Source: Stutzerimonas urumqiensis (lineage in GTDB: Bacteria > Pseudomonadota > Gammaproteobacteria > Pseudomonadales > Pseudomonadaceae). From it: DNA of 64,000 nucleotides. Position 1 is the stretch's first letter. The number at the start of each line of letters is the position of its first letter. The stretch lies in NCBI RefSeq assembly GCF_003640395.1, contig NZ_RBZQ01000005.1:1-64000 (forward strand), written 5' to 3'. Position numbers and translations under genes: made by a program. The notes under the pieces were generated by a model that was not told the origin of the DNA, made no database searches, and was given only the letters and a program-made list of their open reading frames with translations. Of the stretch, positions 15,731 through 23,465 are shown piece by piece.

Positions 15731-16339
15731 ATGTCCGCTTGTTGCCAAGGCCCGCGCCCGCCCGCTCAGGATCCTCGCTACCGCAAGGTGCTGTGGATCG
15801 CGCTTTACATCAACGTCGCCATGTTCCTGGTCGAACTCGCCTCCGGGATCGGTGCCGGCTCGGTCTCGCTGCTGTCCGACTCGCTGGATTTCTTCGGCGA
15901 CGCCGCCAACTACGGCATCAGCCTGATGGTGCTCGGCATGGGCGTGGTGGCGCGGGCTCGCGCCTCGTTGCTCAAGGCGGCAACGATGGGAGCGTTCGGT
16001 GCAGGGGTGTTGATTGTCGCCGCGTGGCGGTTCGCCGAAGGCGGCGCGCCCCATGCCATGACTATGGGCGTCGTCGGCTTCCTGGCGCTACTGGCCAACG
16101 TGGGCGTCGCCTGGATGCTCTTCGCCTTTCGCCAGGGCGACAGCAACATGCGCAGCGTCTGGCTGTGCAGCCGCAACGATGCGCTGTCGAACATCGCGGT
16201 GATGCTCGCTGCCCTGGGCGTGTTCGGCACCGGTTCGGCCTGGCCCGACCTGCTGGTGGCCTCGATCATGGGCCTGCTGGCGCTCTCCTCGGCCTGGCAG
16301 GTCAGCCGTCAGGCCTTCGGAGAGCTGCGCACCGCCTGA
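15731..16339 (+). CDS. Short CDF-like cation transporter
   Basis: A 202-residue inner-membrane protein with six hydrophobic segments and no cytoplasmic C-terminal domain; classic CDF exporters have about 300 residues. The transmembrane metal site reads SLLSDSLDFFGDAANYG in segment 2 (Asp-x3-Asp) and SRNDALSNIAV in segment 5 (Asp-x3-Asn), where zinc CDFs usually have His-x3-Asp. The N-terminus carries a Cys pair (MSACCQG). GGAG at 15721-15724 precedes the start. It is controlled by the divergent MerR regulator, so it very likely exports that regulator's metal. Its stop lies one base from the stop of dgt. Confidence 0.85.
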   Translation: MSACCQGPRPPAQDPRYRKVLWIALYINVAMFLVELASGIGAGSVSLLSDSLDFFGDAANYGISLMVLGMGVVARARASLLKAATMGAFGAGVLIVAAWRFAEGGAPHAMTMGVVGFLALLANVGVAWMLFAFRQGDSNMRSVWLCSRNDALSNIAVMLAALGVFGTGSAWPDLLVASIMGLLALSSAWQVSRQAFGELRTA

Positions 16340-16340
16340 A

Positions 16341-17834
16341 TCAGGTCGCCGACAGGGTGCGGAATTCGTCCTGCGCGTGCTGATCGGTCATTCCGCTGAC
16401 CAGGTCCTGCAGCAGTCGGCAGCGATGGTAGAACTCCCACAACGGAGCATCGCTGCCCGCGGCCTGCTGCCGGACCGCCTCGCGATAAGCCTGCACCAGA
16501 TGGCTCGGCAGGCGGCGCATCAGCATTTGCAGGTGCGGGTGCGCACGGCCCCGCCCATCGATCAACCCATCGAACACCGGCGCCGGTACGCCGAGCAGCG
16601 GCGCGTAGAAATCCAGCAGCCCCTGGATGATGCGAAAGCCCTGAAGTTGCAGCGTCTCGACCTCGCGATGGCAGAACACCTTGTCCATCGCGACGTCCTT
16701 GAAGGTCTGGACGATCGCGTGCGGCACGCTGTCGTCTTCCATCAGGGCGCGATCGAAGGTGCCGTCGTATATCGGCTCGATGTGGGCGATGAACTGCTCG
16801 GCGGCGTGATGAACCAGCGGGTGGATCATCCGCACCCGCAGGCCGATGAAGAACTCACCGATCCGATTGATCTCCTCGGCCCGCGCCCGTACCAGCGCGC
16901 CCTCGACCAGCTCGGCGAAACGGCGCCCGGTGCCCGGCACGGGCTCATCCGCCGGCGCCAGCTCGGCAAAGCGCGTGATCAGCAAGCGCGCCACCGTCTC
17001 GATGTCGAGGATGCCCTTCTCCACGGAATCTTCGATGTCGGCCAGGCAATAGGCGATGTCATCGGCCGCCTCCATCACATAGACGATCGGATGCCGCGTG
17101 CCGGCCGCCATGCCGAGCGAATCCCTCAGCCCTTCGATGAACGGCGCCTCGGACAGGTAGAACCCCGGCTTCTTGTTCAGGTACGCCCCAGGCGCGGTCT
17201 TGCCGGGGCGTGGTTCGGCAGCCGGACGGACGTACTTGAGCAGGCCCGCGGTCTGCGTATAGGTCAGGTTCAGGCGCAGCAGCTTGACCACCAGCCGCAC
17301 GGCCTGGGCATTACCTTCGAATGCCGAGAGATCGGCGAGCATCCGTTCGCGCAACGCCGCGTCGCCGGTCTCGACCGGTACGGCCGCGGCGAACAGCCCA
17401 CGCAGACGCTGCGCGAACCAGTCGCCGAGCGCGTATTCGCCGAAGTGGCCGAAGGGCGGATTGCCGATGTCGTGGGTCAGGCAGGCCATCTCCACCAGCG
17501 TTTCGAATGCCGGTTCCAGCCCCGCCAGCCCGTAATCCCGCGCGCGATCGCCCAGCGCCTTGTACAGCGTGCGGACGATATAGCGACCGGTCTGCTGCAC
17601 TTCCAGCGAATGGGTCAGGCGACTGCGCACCGCCGCGTTGCGCTCCAGCGGAAACACCTGGGTTTTCTGTTGCAGACGTCGAACGGCGGCCGAGTTGATG
17701 ATCCGTCCGCGATCGCTTTCCAGCTCATGCAACAGTTCGTCGAGGCTGCACTGCGTGGCGAGCAAGCGCTCGGACGGGCCGCCGCGTGGGCGCGCTCGGG
17801 AAATTCTGGTGCCGTAGTCCAACGCTCGCTGCAT
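16341..17834 (-). CDS. dgt: Deoxyguanosinetriphosphate triphosphohydrolase
   Basis: A 497-residue HD-superfamily enzyme of the E. coli Dgt type, which hydrolyses dGTP to deoxyguanosine and triphosphate. HD metal residues are in RSRLTHSLEVQQTGR and LTHDIGNPPFGHFGE, with the later Asp in VMEAADDIAYCLADIEDS. The N-terminus RIINSAAVRRLQQKTQVFPLE is typical of the family. Length matches the long (type 1) class of about 500 residues. It is a cytoplasmic enzyme of dNTP-pool control. It stands alone, convergent with the CDF gene. Confidence 0.95.
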   Translation of the reverse strand: MQRALDYGTRISRARPRGGPSERLLATQCSLDELLHELESDRGRIINSAAVRRLQQKTQVFPLERNAAVRSRLTHSLEVQQTGRYIVRTLYKALGDRARDYGLAGLEPAFETLVEMACLTHDIGNPPFGHFGEYALGDWFAQRLRGLFAAAVPVETGDAALRERMLADLSAFEGNAQAVRLVVKLLRLNLTYTQTAGLLKYVRPAAEPRPGKTAPGAYLNKKPGFYLSEAPFIEGLRDSLGMAAGTRHPIVYVMEAADDIAYCLADIEDSVEKGILDIETVARLLITRFAELAPADEPVPGTGRRFAELVEGALVRARAEEINRIGEFFIGLRVRMIHPLVHHAAEQFIAHIEPIYDGTFDRALMEDDSVPHAIVQTFKDVAMDKVFCHREVETLQLQGFRIIQGLLDFYAPLLGVPAPVFDGLIDGRGRAHPHLQMLMRRLPSHLVQAYREAVRQQAAGSDAPLWEFYHRCRLLQDLVSGMTDQHAQDEFRTLSAT

Positions 17835-17910
17835 GCCGGTCGCCTCGCTATCGTTCGAGCGTGCAGCCTAACGTCGCGGGCGACCCTTTGCACGGCAGCC
17901 ATCCGAAACG

Positions 17911-17939
17911 AAGAAGGCCGGACTCGGGCCGGCCTTCTT
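17911..17939 (-). terminator. Rho-independent terminator after the symporter gene
   Basis: AAGAAGGCCGG (17911-17921) pairs with CCGGCCTTCTT (17929-17939) around a short loop. The stem is symmetric, with T-rich flank on the plus strand and shorter on the minus. It lies between the symporter stop (17954) and the dgt start (17834), so it should end the symporter transcript. Confidence 0.75.
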
Positions 17940-17953
17940 TCAGGGTTGCAGGG

Positions 17954-19894
17954 TCAGGCGCGTCCCGCCTGGTGCTCCTCTTCGGCCAACAGCATGGGTT
18001 CGTCTTCCGGCGCGAGGTCCTGATCCTTGTTCAGCAGGATCTTCAGCCAGAACGGGATCAGCACCAGCCCGACGATGATGCAAACCCAGCTGATGACATC
18101 GCCGCCCTGCGGTGGCGGGAAGAGCAGCCGGCCGACGCCCACGAGCAGGGCGAACAATGACGCACCCGTGATCGCGACCGCCCAGAGCTGCTTGCCCAGC
18201 GCGCGCATGGCCGTTGCGCTGCTCACGCCGCAGAGCGCGGTCGCTCGCGGCCACCGCCCCAATGGCCGGACGCGCTGATAGAAGCGCTTGAGCACCGCGT
18301 CGTCGGTTTCCGGGGTGATGAAAGTCACCAGGATCGCCGCCGTGGTGGTCACCAGCGCCATGATGCCGAGGCGAATCCACTCCTGCTCCGGGTCGGTCCC
18401 CAGGTAGTACAGCAGGATCGGCGCGGTGATCAGCGACACGCCCATCGCCGTCAATTCCGAATAGAGGTTGATGCGCTCCCACAGCCAGCGCAACACCAGC
18501 ACCGATCCCATACCGGCGCCGAACAGCAGCGAGATGAACCAGGCGGTCTGGATCGAACCCAGGTTGGCCATGATGATCATCGCGATGACCAGGATGAGCA
18601 CGTTGGATAGCCGGGCGACGATCACCAGCTCGCGATCCCTGGGCTTGCGCTTGAGCAGGTGGGGCGCGACCACACCGCCATATACGTCGTTGCTCCAGTA
18701 GGACGCACCCCAGTTGAGATGGGTGTCGACGGTCGAGGCCAGAGCCGCCAGCAGCCCCACCAGCATCAGGCCCGAAAATCCTGGCGGGAGCAGGTCTTCG
18801 ATGCCCTGCACGAAAAGCGCTTCGCGGCCGGCGGTGAAGCCGTCGCTGCCCATGTCCGCCGGGGTGAACGGATAGAGCACCAGCAGGCCGATCGCGATCG
18901 CCAGCCAGAACAGGCTGCGCAGCAGGATCTGCAACCAGGCGAACACCACGCAGGCGATGCGGGCTTGCCGATCGGTCGTACAGGCCATGCTGCGCTGCGC
19001 CAGGTAACCCGTTCCATCGGAATTCATCTGAAAGAACCATTGCAAGCCGATGATCACCAGGAACGGCAGCAGGGCTTCGCCCGCATTGGACGGCGGCGAG
19101 AAGGACAGCATCTTCGTCGCCTGCTCCATGCCGTACAGCTCGACCACACGCTCGGTCAGCCCACCGAGACCGCCGGCCGCATCCACCACGAACCAGGCGT
19201 ACGCGAGGGTACCGACCATCGCCAGCGAGAACTGCACCACGTCGGTGTCGATCACCGCCCGCAAGCCGCCGGTGATCGAATACATCGCGGTGAACGCGAG
19301 GATGAGCAGGATCGAGATGAGGTTGTTGGCGGTCAGCACCTGTGGTTCGAGCCCGGTTATGCTCTCGCCGAGCTGCATGCCCGTGCTGGTGACGAAGGCG
19401 ACGATGGGGTCGTACAGACCCGCCGGCAGCCACAGGTGCCAGGGCAGGAATACCTCGGCGATCCGAATCGCTGCGACCAGCACCATCGCCAGCACCACAC
19501 AGTTGATGACCGTGCCGTAATAGACCGCCTTGAGCAGCCGCAACGGCGTGACACCCTTGCCGCTGTAGCGCACCCGCGTGAACTCGGCATCGGTCAACAC
19601 GCCGGCGCGCCGCCAGCCGACGGCGAAGACGAAGGCCATCAGCAGAAACGCGAGCCCGTAGATCCACAATCGCCACAGCGCGAACACGCCCGCGGTGGCA
19701 ACGAGGCCGGTGACCAGCAAAGGCGTGTCGGCGGCGAACTGGGTAGCGGCCATCGAAAAGCCGGCACGCCAGCCTTTGATGGTGCGGCCCGCGAGGAAAT
19801 ACTCCTGCAGACTCTCGGACGCCTTGCTGCGCGACCGCAAACCCGACACAAGCCCGTAGAGGACGAACAACAGAACGATGAGTAGATCCAACAT
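17954..19894 (-). CDS. Sodium:solute symporter family transporter
   Basis: A 646-residue polytopic protein with about 13 membrane segments. Signature regions: ESLQEYFLAGRTIKGWRAGF and FSMAATQFAADTPLLVTG at the N-terminus, TAMYSITGGLRAVIDTDVVQ in segment 5-6, and MNSDGTGYLAQRSMACTTD. These fit the SSS family (LeuT fold). The N-terminal AADTPL pattern and length above 600 distinguish it from the short PutP or PanF types. The substrate is unknown. It ends with an acidic cytoplasmic tail. It is monocistronic, with a terminator downstream. Confidence 0.85.
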   Translation of the reverse strand: MLDLLIVLLFVLYGLVSGLRSRSKASESLQEYFLAGRTIKGWRAGFSMAATQFAADTPLLVTGLVATAGVFALWRLWIYGLAFLLMAFVFAVGWRRAGVLTDAEFTRVRYSGKGVTPLRLLKAVYYGTVINCVVLAMVLVAAIRIAEVFLPWHLWLPAGLYDPIVAFVTSTGMQLGESITGLEPQVLTANNLISILLILAFTAMYSITGGLRAVIDTDVVQFSLAMVGTLAYAWFVVDAAGGLGGLTERVVELYGMEQATKMLSFSPPSNAGEALLPFLVIIGLQWFFQMNSDGTGYLAQRSMACTTDRQARIACVVFAWLQILLRSLFWLAIAIGLLVLYPFTPADMGSDGFTAGREALFVQGIEDLLPPGFSGLMLVGLLAALASTVDTHLNWGASYWSNDVYGGVVAPHLLKRKPRDRELVIVARLSNVLILVIAMIIMANLGSIQTAWFISLLFGAGMGSVLVLRWLWERINLYSELTAMGVSLITAPILLYYLGTDPEQEWIRLGIMALVTTTAAILVTFITPETDDAVLKRFYQRVRPLGRWPRATALCGVSSATAMRALGKQLWAVAITGASLFALLVGVGRLLFPPPQGGDVISWVCIIVGLVLIPFWLKILLNKDQDLAPEDEPMLLAEEEHQAGRA

Positions 19895-20026
19895 CTTGTT
19901 ATTCCTGTCGTTGGAAGGTTCTCTTCGTCAGAGCGCGCAAACGCCAGAAATATGCAACGAGTGGACGAATGGTCGCGCCGCGCAAACCCGCCGTCTTGAG
20001 CGGCCTCGAGCCAGGCCGATCAACCG

Positions 20027-20461
20027 ATGAACCAGCACCTGCGCATCGAGCGCCTCGACCCGCTGCACAAGCCGCTGCTGGCCAGGTTCTACCGAGCCAA
20101 CGGCGGGCGCCTGCGCGGGGTTTCGGGTGGCAGTTACTGGGTGGCTCGCGAGGTGGCGCTGGTCGGCGCCCTGACGCTTTCGCCCGTTGCGGGCGGAACA
20201 TGGCTCACCGGCCTGCTGGTTGCGCCCGAGGCACGCGGCCGTGGGATCGGCAGCAGCCTGGTGCGCCAGGCGACCGCGGGAACCGGCGGCCCTGTCTGGC
20301 TCTTTTGCGAGCCGACGCTATTGGATTTCTATGCACCGCTTGGCTTCGAATGCGCAACCGACCTGCCCGCCGAGCTGAGCGCGCGGCTGGTACGCTACCG
20401 CGCCAGCAAACGGCTGATCGCGCTCGGCTACGCGCACCGGAACGAGGATTCGAATCGATGA
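20027..20461 (+). CDS. GNAT-family N-acetyltransferase
   Basis: A 144-residue single GNAT domain. The acetyl-CoA binding motif A is clear: LTGLLVAPEARGRGIGSSLV, with the R-x-x-G-x-G/A pyrophosphate loop. The beta-strand FCEPTLLDFYAPLGFECA follows, as in motif B. The acceptor substrate cannot be predicted. Its stop overlaps the start of the NUDIX gene (ATGA at 20458-20461), so the two are translationally coupled. Confidence 0.88.
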   Translation: MNQHLRIERLDPLHKPLLARFYRANGGRLRGVSGGSYWVAREVALVGALTLSPVAGGTWLTGLLVAPEARGRGIGSSLVRQATAGTGGPVWLFCEPTLLDFYAPLGFECATDLPAELSARLVRYRASKRLIALGYAHRNEDSNR

Positions 20462-20880
20462 ACCGCCCTATCCTGCACATCGTCATTGCCTGCCTGTACG
20501 ACCGAAACGGCCAGGTACTGGTCGTGCGCAAACGCGGGACGCGCTACTTCATGTTGCCGGGCGGCAAGGTAGAGGGCGCCGAGACGCCGCTCGCGACGCT
20601 GGCTCGCGAGCTGCACGAGGAACTGGGAATGCACATCGAGGCAGAGGCGTTCGATGAACTTGGCGAATTCGAAGCGCCGGCGGCAAACGAGCCGGGCCAC
20701 TGGGTCATGGCCAAGGCCTTCATCGCACCACTGCATCAGACTGTCGAGCCGCTCGCCGAAATCGAAGAGCTCGCCTGGCTCGATCCGCATGCACCGACGC
20801 CCAGCTATCCGCTGGCGCCACTGCTCCGCGAACAGCTCTTACCGCAGCTGCGAGCCGTTCCGGCGCTTGCTGACGCTTGA
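20458..20880 (+). CDS. NUDIX hydrolase
   Basis: A 140-residue NUDIX protein. The Nudix box is complete: GGKVEGAETPLATLARELHEELGM gives G-x5-E-x7-REU-x-EE-x-GU near residues 36-58 (23 residues spanning the metal site). It starts with HIVIACLYDRNGQVLVVRKRG, a MutT-like first strand. It likely hydrolyses a nucleoside diphosphate linked to another group; the specific substrate is unknown. It is coupled to the GNAT gene. The stop lies one base before the stop of the convergent 47-residue gene. Confidence 0.9.
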   Translation: MNRPILHIVIACLYDRNGQVLVVRKRGTRYFMLPGGKVEGAETPLATLARELHEELGMHIEAEAFDELGEFEAPAANEPGHWVMAKAFIAPLHQTVEPLAEIEELAWLDPHAPTPSYPLAPLLREQLLPQLRAVPALADA

Positions 20881-20881
20881 T

Positions 20882-21025
20882 TCAAGGCGAGATGGGATCG
20901 CTCGCGGGAAAGGTCTCCTCGAGCGCTTCGTCAAGCTGCTCGTCTTCGGAGTCGGGTGAGGGTTGCTCGATTTCGTCGGCCTTGTCGCCGGAGCTGCCGC
21001 CATCTTTTTCGCCGTCGCCAGCCAT
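20882..21025 (-). CDS. Small acidic protein with ETFPASDP motif
   Basis: A 47-residue protein translated by hand from the minus strand. It starts with ATG at 21023-21025, preceded by GGAGG. The sequence is MAGDGEKDGGSSGDKADEIE, then QPSPDSEDEQLDEALEETFP, ending ASDPISP. The C-terminal LDEALEETFPASDP motif recurs in many short bacterial proteins of unknown role. It is strongly acidic and probably disordered except for the C-terminal helix. It lies just downstream of the rsmZ terminator. Confidence 0.8.
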   Translation of the reverse strand: MAGDGEKDGGSSGDKADEIEQPSPDSEDEQLDEALEETFPASDPISP

Positions 21026-21100
21026 GCTGCGTCCTCCAATGGATTGCCCATTAGGCCTGGCTGAGCGTGAGAGGTTCGGCGAATGGCAAGGGACAGGGCA

Positions 21101-21132
21101 AAAAATAAAGGGGCGGGATTAGCCCGCCCCTT
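21101..21132 (-). terminator. Rho-independent terminator of rsmZ
   Basis: A ten-pair stem between 21108-21117 and 21123-21132 with a five-base loop, followed on the minus strand by TTTATTTTTT. It is a strong intrinsic terminator. Confidence 0.92.
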
Positions 21133-21236
21133 CTTCCCTGCTTCCCTGTTGTTTCCTGCTTCATCGTCCTGATGAACCGCTGTCCTTGCGGTGTCCTGGC
21201 CGGCTTCCTGCTGGCCCGTGCTGCGTCCTGAGCACG
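21101..21236 (-). ncRNA. rsmZ: RsmZ-type small RNA (CsrA/RsmA antagonist)
   Basis: The minus-strand transcript has eight GGA motifs. At least three sit in apical loops of perfect short hairpins: GTGCT-loop CAGGACGC-AGCAC, ACCGC-loop AAGGACA-GCGGT and TTCATC-loop AGGAC-GATGAA. It ends in a GC stem (cccgcccctt / aaggggcggg, 21108-21132) followed by a T-rich run ending near 21101. A -10-like TAATAT (21243-21248) puts the start near 21236, giving about 136 nt. A GacA site lies about 180 bases upstream of that start. In pseudomonads rsmZ lies next to rpoS, as here. It titrates RsmA/CsrA and so derepresses secondary metabolism and biofilm genes. Confidence 0.92.
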
Positions 21237-21331
21237 GAAGCGATATTAATCGCACCGCCGACCGCCGCAACCGGCGAAAATTCCTTTCATAACTGTGATG
21301 AGATTTTTCAGGCCGATGAAATGCCTTATTT

Positions 21332-21348
21332 TTCAATAAATTATTGAA
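21332..21348. promoter_or_regulatory. AT-rich palindrome in the rsmZ upstream region, IHF-like
   Basis: TTCAATAA (21332-21339) and TTATTGAA (21341-21348) form a perfect 17-base palindrome inside an AT-rich stretch (21285-21355) between the GacA site and the rsmZ promoter. TTTCAATAAATTA (21331-21343) matches the IHF consensus WATCAANNNNTTR with one mismatch. Binding by IHF or MvaT-like proteins is an inference. Confidence 0.4.
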
Positions 21349-21407
21349 TAGCGAAGCGCCAAATGGCGACCGGACGGGTCATGTGCGATGGCTTGGCTGA
21401 CAGCGCT

Positions 21408-21425
21408 TGTAAGCAAATGCTTACG
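21408..21425. promoter_or_regulatory. GacA upstream activating sequence for rsmZ
   Basis: TGTAAG-CAAATG-CTTACG matches the GacA UAS consensus TGTAAG-N6-CTTACA at 11 of 12 defined bases. Its centre lies about 180 bases upstream of the predicted rsmZ start, the spacing seen at rsm small-RNA genes of other pseudomonads. It also lies about 70 bases past the rpoS stop. Confidence 0.9.
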
Positions 21426-21462
21426 AGCCGAGAGGAAAAGATTGAGACCGGGCGAAATAGGT

Positions 21463-21487
21463 ACGGCCCGCCATTGCGACGGGCCGT
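21463..21487 (-). terminator. Putative rpoS terminator
   Basis: ACGGCCCG (21463-21470) pairs with CGGGCCGT (21480-21487), eight pairs with a nine-base loop, starting 7 bases past the rpoS stop. On the minus strand it is followed by a moderately T-rich segment. Confidence 0.6.
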
Positions 21488-21493
21488 TGGGTA

Positions 21494-22492
21494 TTACTGG
21501 AAGAGCGCATCACCCGACAGGCCATTGCGCTCGAAAATCTCGCGCAGGCGCTTGAGCGCCTCGACCTGAATCTGGCGTACTCGCTCGCGCGTGAGGCCGA
21601 TGTCTTGGCCCACCTCCTCCAGCGTGCAGCTCTCATGGCCACGCAGCCCGAACCGACGGATGACCACGTCGCGCTGCTTTTCGGTGAGTTCCAGCAGCCA
21701 CTGATCGATGCTCTGTGCGAGGTCATCGTCGAGCAGCAGATCGCAGGGGTCGGAGGGCTTCTCGTCGGTCAGCGTGTCGAGCAGCGTCTTGTCGGAATCA
21801 GGGCCCAAGGCGATGTCGACGGAGGTCACGCGCTCGTTCAGGCCGAGCATGCGCTTGACGTCGCCGACCGGCTTTTCCAGCAGATTGGCGATTTCTTCGG
21901 GGCTCGGTTCGTGGTCGAGTTTCTGCGTCAACTCCCGTGCGGCGCGCAGGTAGACATTCAACTCTTTCACGACATGGATGGGCAGGCGAATGGTGCGCGT
22001 CTGATTCATGATCGCCCGCTCGATCGTCTGCCTGATCCACCAGGTGGCGTAGGTGGAAAAACGGAAGCCGCGCTCCGGATCGAACTTCTCGACCGCGCGA
22101 ATCAGGCCCAGGTTGCCCTCTTCGATCAGATCGAGCAGCGACAGGCCACGGTTGACGTATCGCCGGGCGATCTTGACCACCAGGCGCAGGTTGCTTTCGA
22201 TCATGCGCCGGCGGCCGGCAGGGTCACCCTTCTGCGCGAGACGGGCGAAATGCACTTCTTCGGCAGGGGTCAGGAGGGGGGAAAATCCGATTTCGTTGAG
22301 ATACAACTGAGTCGCGTCGAGCGCCCGGTTGTAGTCAATGTGCTTGTGCTGCTTCGATACCGACGACCTGGACTGCGTGCCCTTCGTTGAAGATGGGCTG
22401 TTTTCAGCGGTGTTATCGAAGGCGATGTCCGGTTCCAGAAGGAGTACGTCATCGTCTACGTCAAACTCCGGCGCTTCTTTTTTGAGAGCCAT
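21494..22492 (-). CDS. rpoS: RNA polymerase sigma factor RpoS
   Basis: A 332-residue stationary-phase and general-stress sigma factor. Region 1.2 ([16 protein letters not shown]), region 2 ([54 protein letters not shown]), region 3 and region 4 ([20 protein letters not shown]) are all intact. It is the last gene of the surE-pcm-nlpD-rpoS block, 95 bases after nlpD; in pseudomonads the main rpoS promoter lies inside nlpD. It is followed by the rsmZ locus, linking RpoS and Gac/Rsm control physically. Confidence 0.98.
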   Translation of the reverse strand: MALKKEAPEFDVDDDVLLLEPDIAFDNTAENSPSSTKGTQSRSSVSKQHKHIDYNRALDATQLYLNEIGFSPLLTPAEEVHFARLAQKGDPAGRRRMIESNLRLVVKIARRYVNRGLSLLDLIEEGNLGLIRAVEKFDPERGFRFSTYATWWIRQTIERAIMNQTRTIRLPIHVVKELNVYLRAARELTQKLDHEPSPEEIANLLEKPVGDVKRMLGLNERVTSVDIALGPDSDKTLLDTLTDEKPSDPCDLLLDDDLAQSIDQWLLELTEKQRDVVIRRFGLRGHESCTLEEVGQDIGLTRERVRQIQVEALKRLREIFERNGLSGDALFQ

Positions 22493-22587
22493 TATTGTTG
22501 TCCCGTGCTGAGTTCGACCACAGCTCGGCGCACCCGCCTTGGCGTCGCCAGAGCCTTTCCTAATGGCTGGCGCGGGAGCTTGGAAAG

Positions 22588-23421
22588 TCAGCGACGGGGA
22601 AGGTATTGCTGAGGATCCACGGGTTTTCCTTGGCGGCGAATCTCGAAATGCAGCTTCACCCGGTCGGTTCCCGTCGATCCCATCTCTGCAATGGTTTGCC
22701 CGGCTTTGACCTTTTGACCCTCTCGCACCAGCAACCTTCGGTTATGACCGTAGGCGCTTACATAAGTGTCGCTGTGCTTGATGATCACCAACTCGCCATA
22801 CCCACGCAGGCCACTACCGGCGTACACCACGGTCCCATCAGAGGCAGCCAAAACAGGCTGTCCCAATTCCCCAGCGATATCAATGCCTTTATTCAAACTA
22901 CCGTTTGACGAAAATCGGCCGATAACCGCACCGTTCGCAGGCCATGCCCAACCGCTGGCCGAACGCTCCACAGGCTGGATCTTGATCGGCGTTGCCGGTG
23001 GCTGCGGCTCGGGCGGGCGCGTCACCAGCGGCGGTCGATCCGGAACGGTCGCAACCTGCACCGCTGGCTCGGTGGGCTTGACCGCCGGCGCGGGAACAGG
23101 CGCTCGGCCCGGTGCGGGCGTGGCGCGACGGCTATTGCCGAACACGATACGTTGGCCGGGATGAATGACGTACGGCGCCGAGATGCCGTTGTGCTGGGCC
23201 AGCGCTCGCCAATCCCAGCCGAACCGAATGGCGATGGACGATAGCGTATCGCCGCGACGCACTAGGTAGCTGCCCTCGGAGACGGGTGCGCGCTGGTTGC
23301 GATCGACCACCGGAACGCCACCGGGCGGCGGCGTCGCACAGCCGGCGAGCAACAGACCGAGGACCGCCGCGCAAAGCCATGCCGGGCCGAACGCGCTACG
23401 AATTTGCCGCTGATTGGCCAT
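22588..23421 (-). CDS. nlpD: Lipoprotein NlpD, amidase activator
   Basis: A 277-residue outer-membrane lipoprotein. The signal reads [11 protein letters not shown] with lipobox LAGC. A LysM domain follows ([20 protein letters not shown] to PGQRIVFG), then a Pro/Ala/Val-rich linker and a C-terminal LytM domain. That domain is degenerate: the first metal His is replaced (NKGIDIAG instead of HxGxD), as in NlpD and EnvC proteins that activate amidases (AmiC) rather than cut peptidoglycan. The start at 23421 is chosen for the [10 protein letters not shown]-terminus. It sits between the DUF368 gene and rpoS. Confidence 0.96.
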   Translation of the reverse strand: MANQRQIRSAFGPAWLCAAVLGLLLAGCATPPPGGVPVVDRNQRAPVSEGSYLVRRGDTLSSIAIRFGWDWRALAQHNGISAPYVIHPGQRIVFGNSRRATPAPGRAPVPAPAVKPTEPAVQVATVPDRPPLVTRPPEPQPPATPIKIQPVERSASGWAWPANGAVIGRFSSNGSLNKGIDIAGELGQPVLAASDGTVVYAGSGLRGYGELVIIKHSDTYVSAYGHNRRLLVREGQKVKAGQTIAEMGSTGTDRVKLHFEIRRQGKPVDPQQYLPRR

Positions 23422-23465
23422 GCGCTTCAATCGCCACTCCACCGCCTGAAGGATTCGCAAGGACG

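Noticed and set aside
16377..18023. A 548-codon open frame antisense to dgt
   Set aside because: dgt is complete with HD motifs; the antisense frame has no signature and crosses the terminator beyond it.
20877..21122. 81-codon plus-strand frame opposite the ETFPASDP gene and rsmZ terminator
   Set aside because: No ribosome site and no motif; the minus strand has both a small gene and the sRNA terminator.
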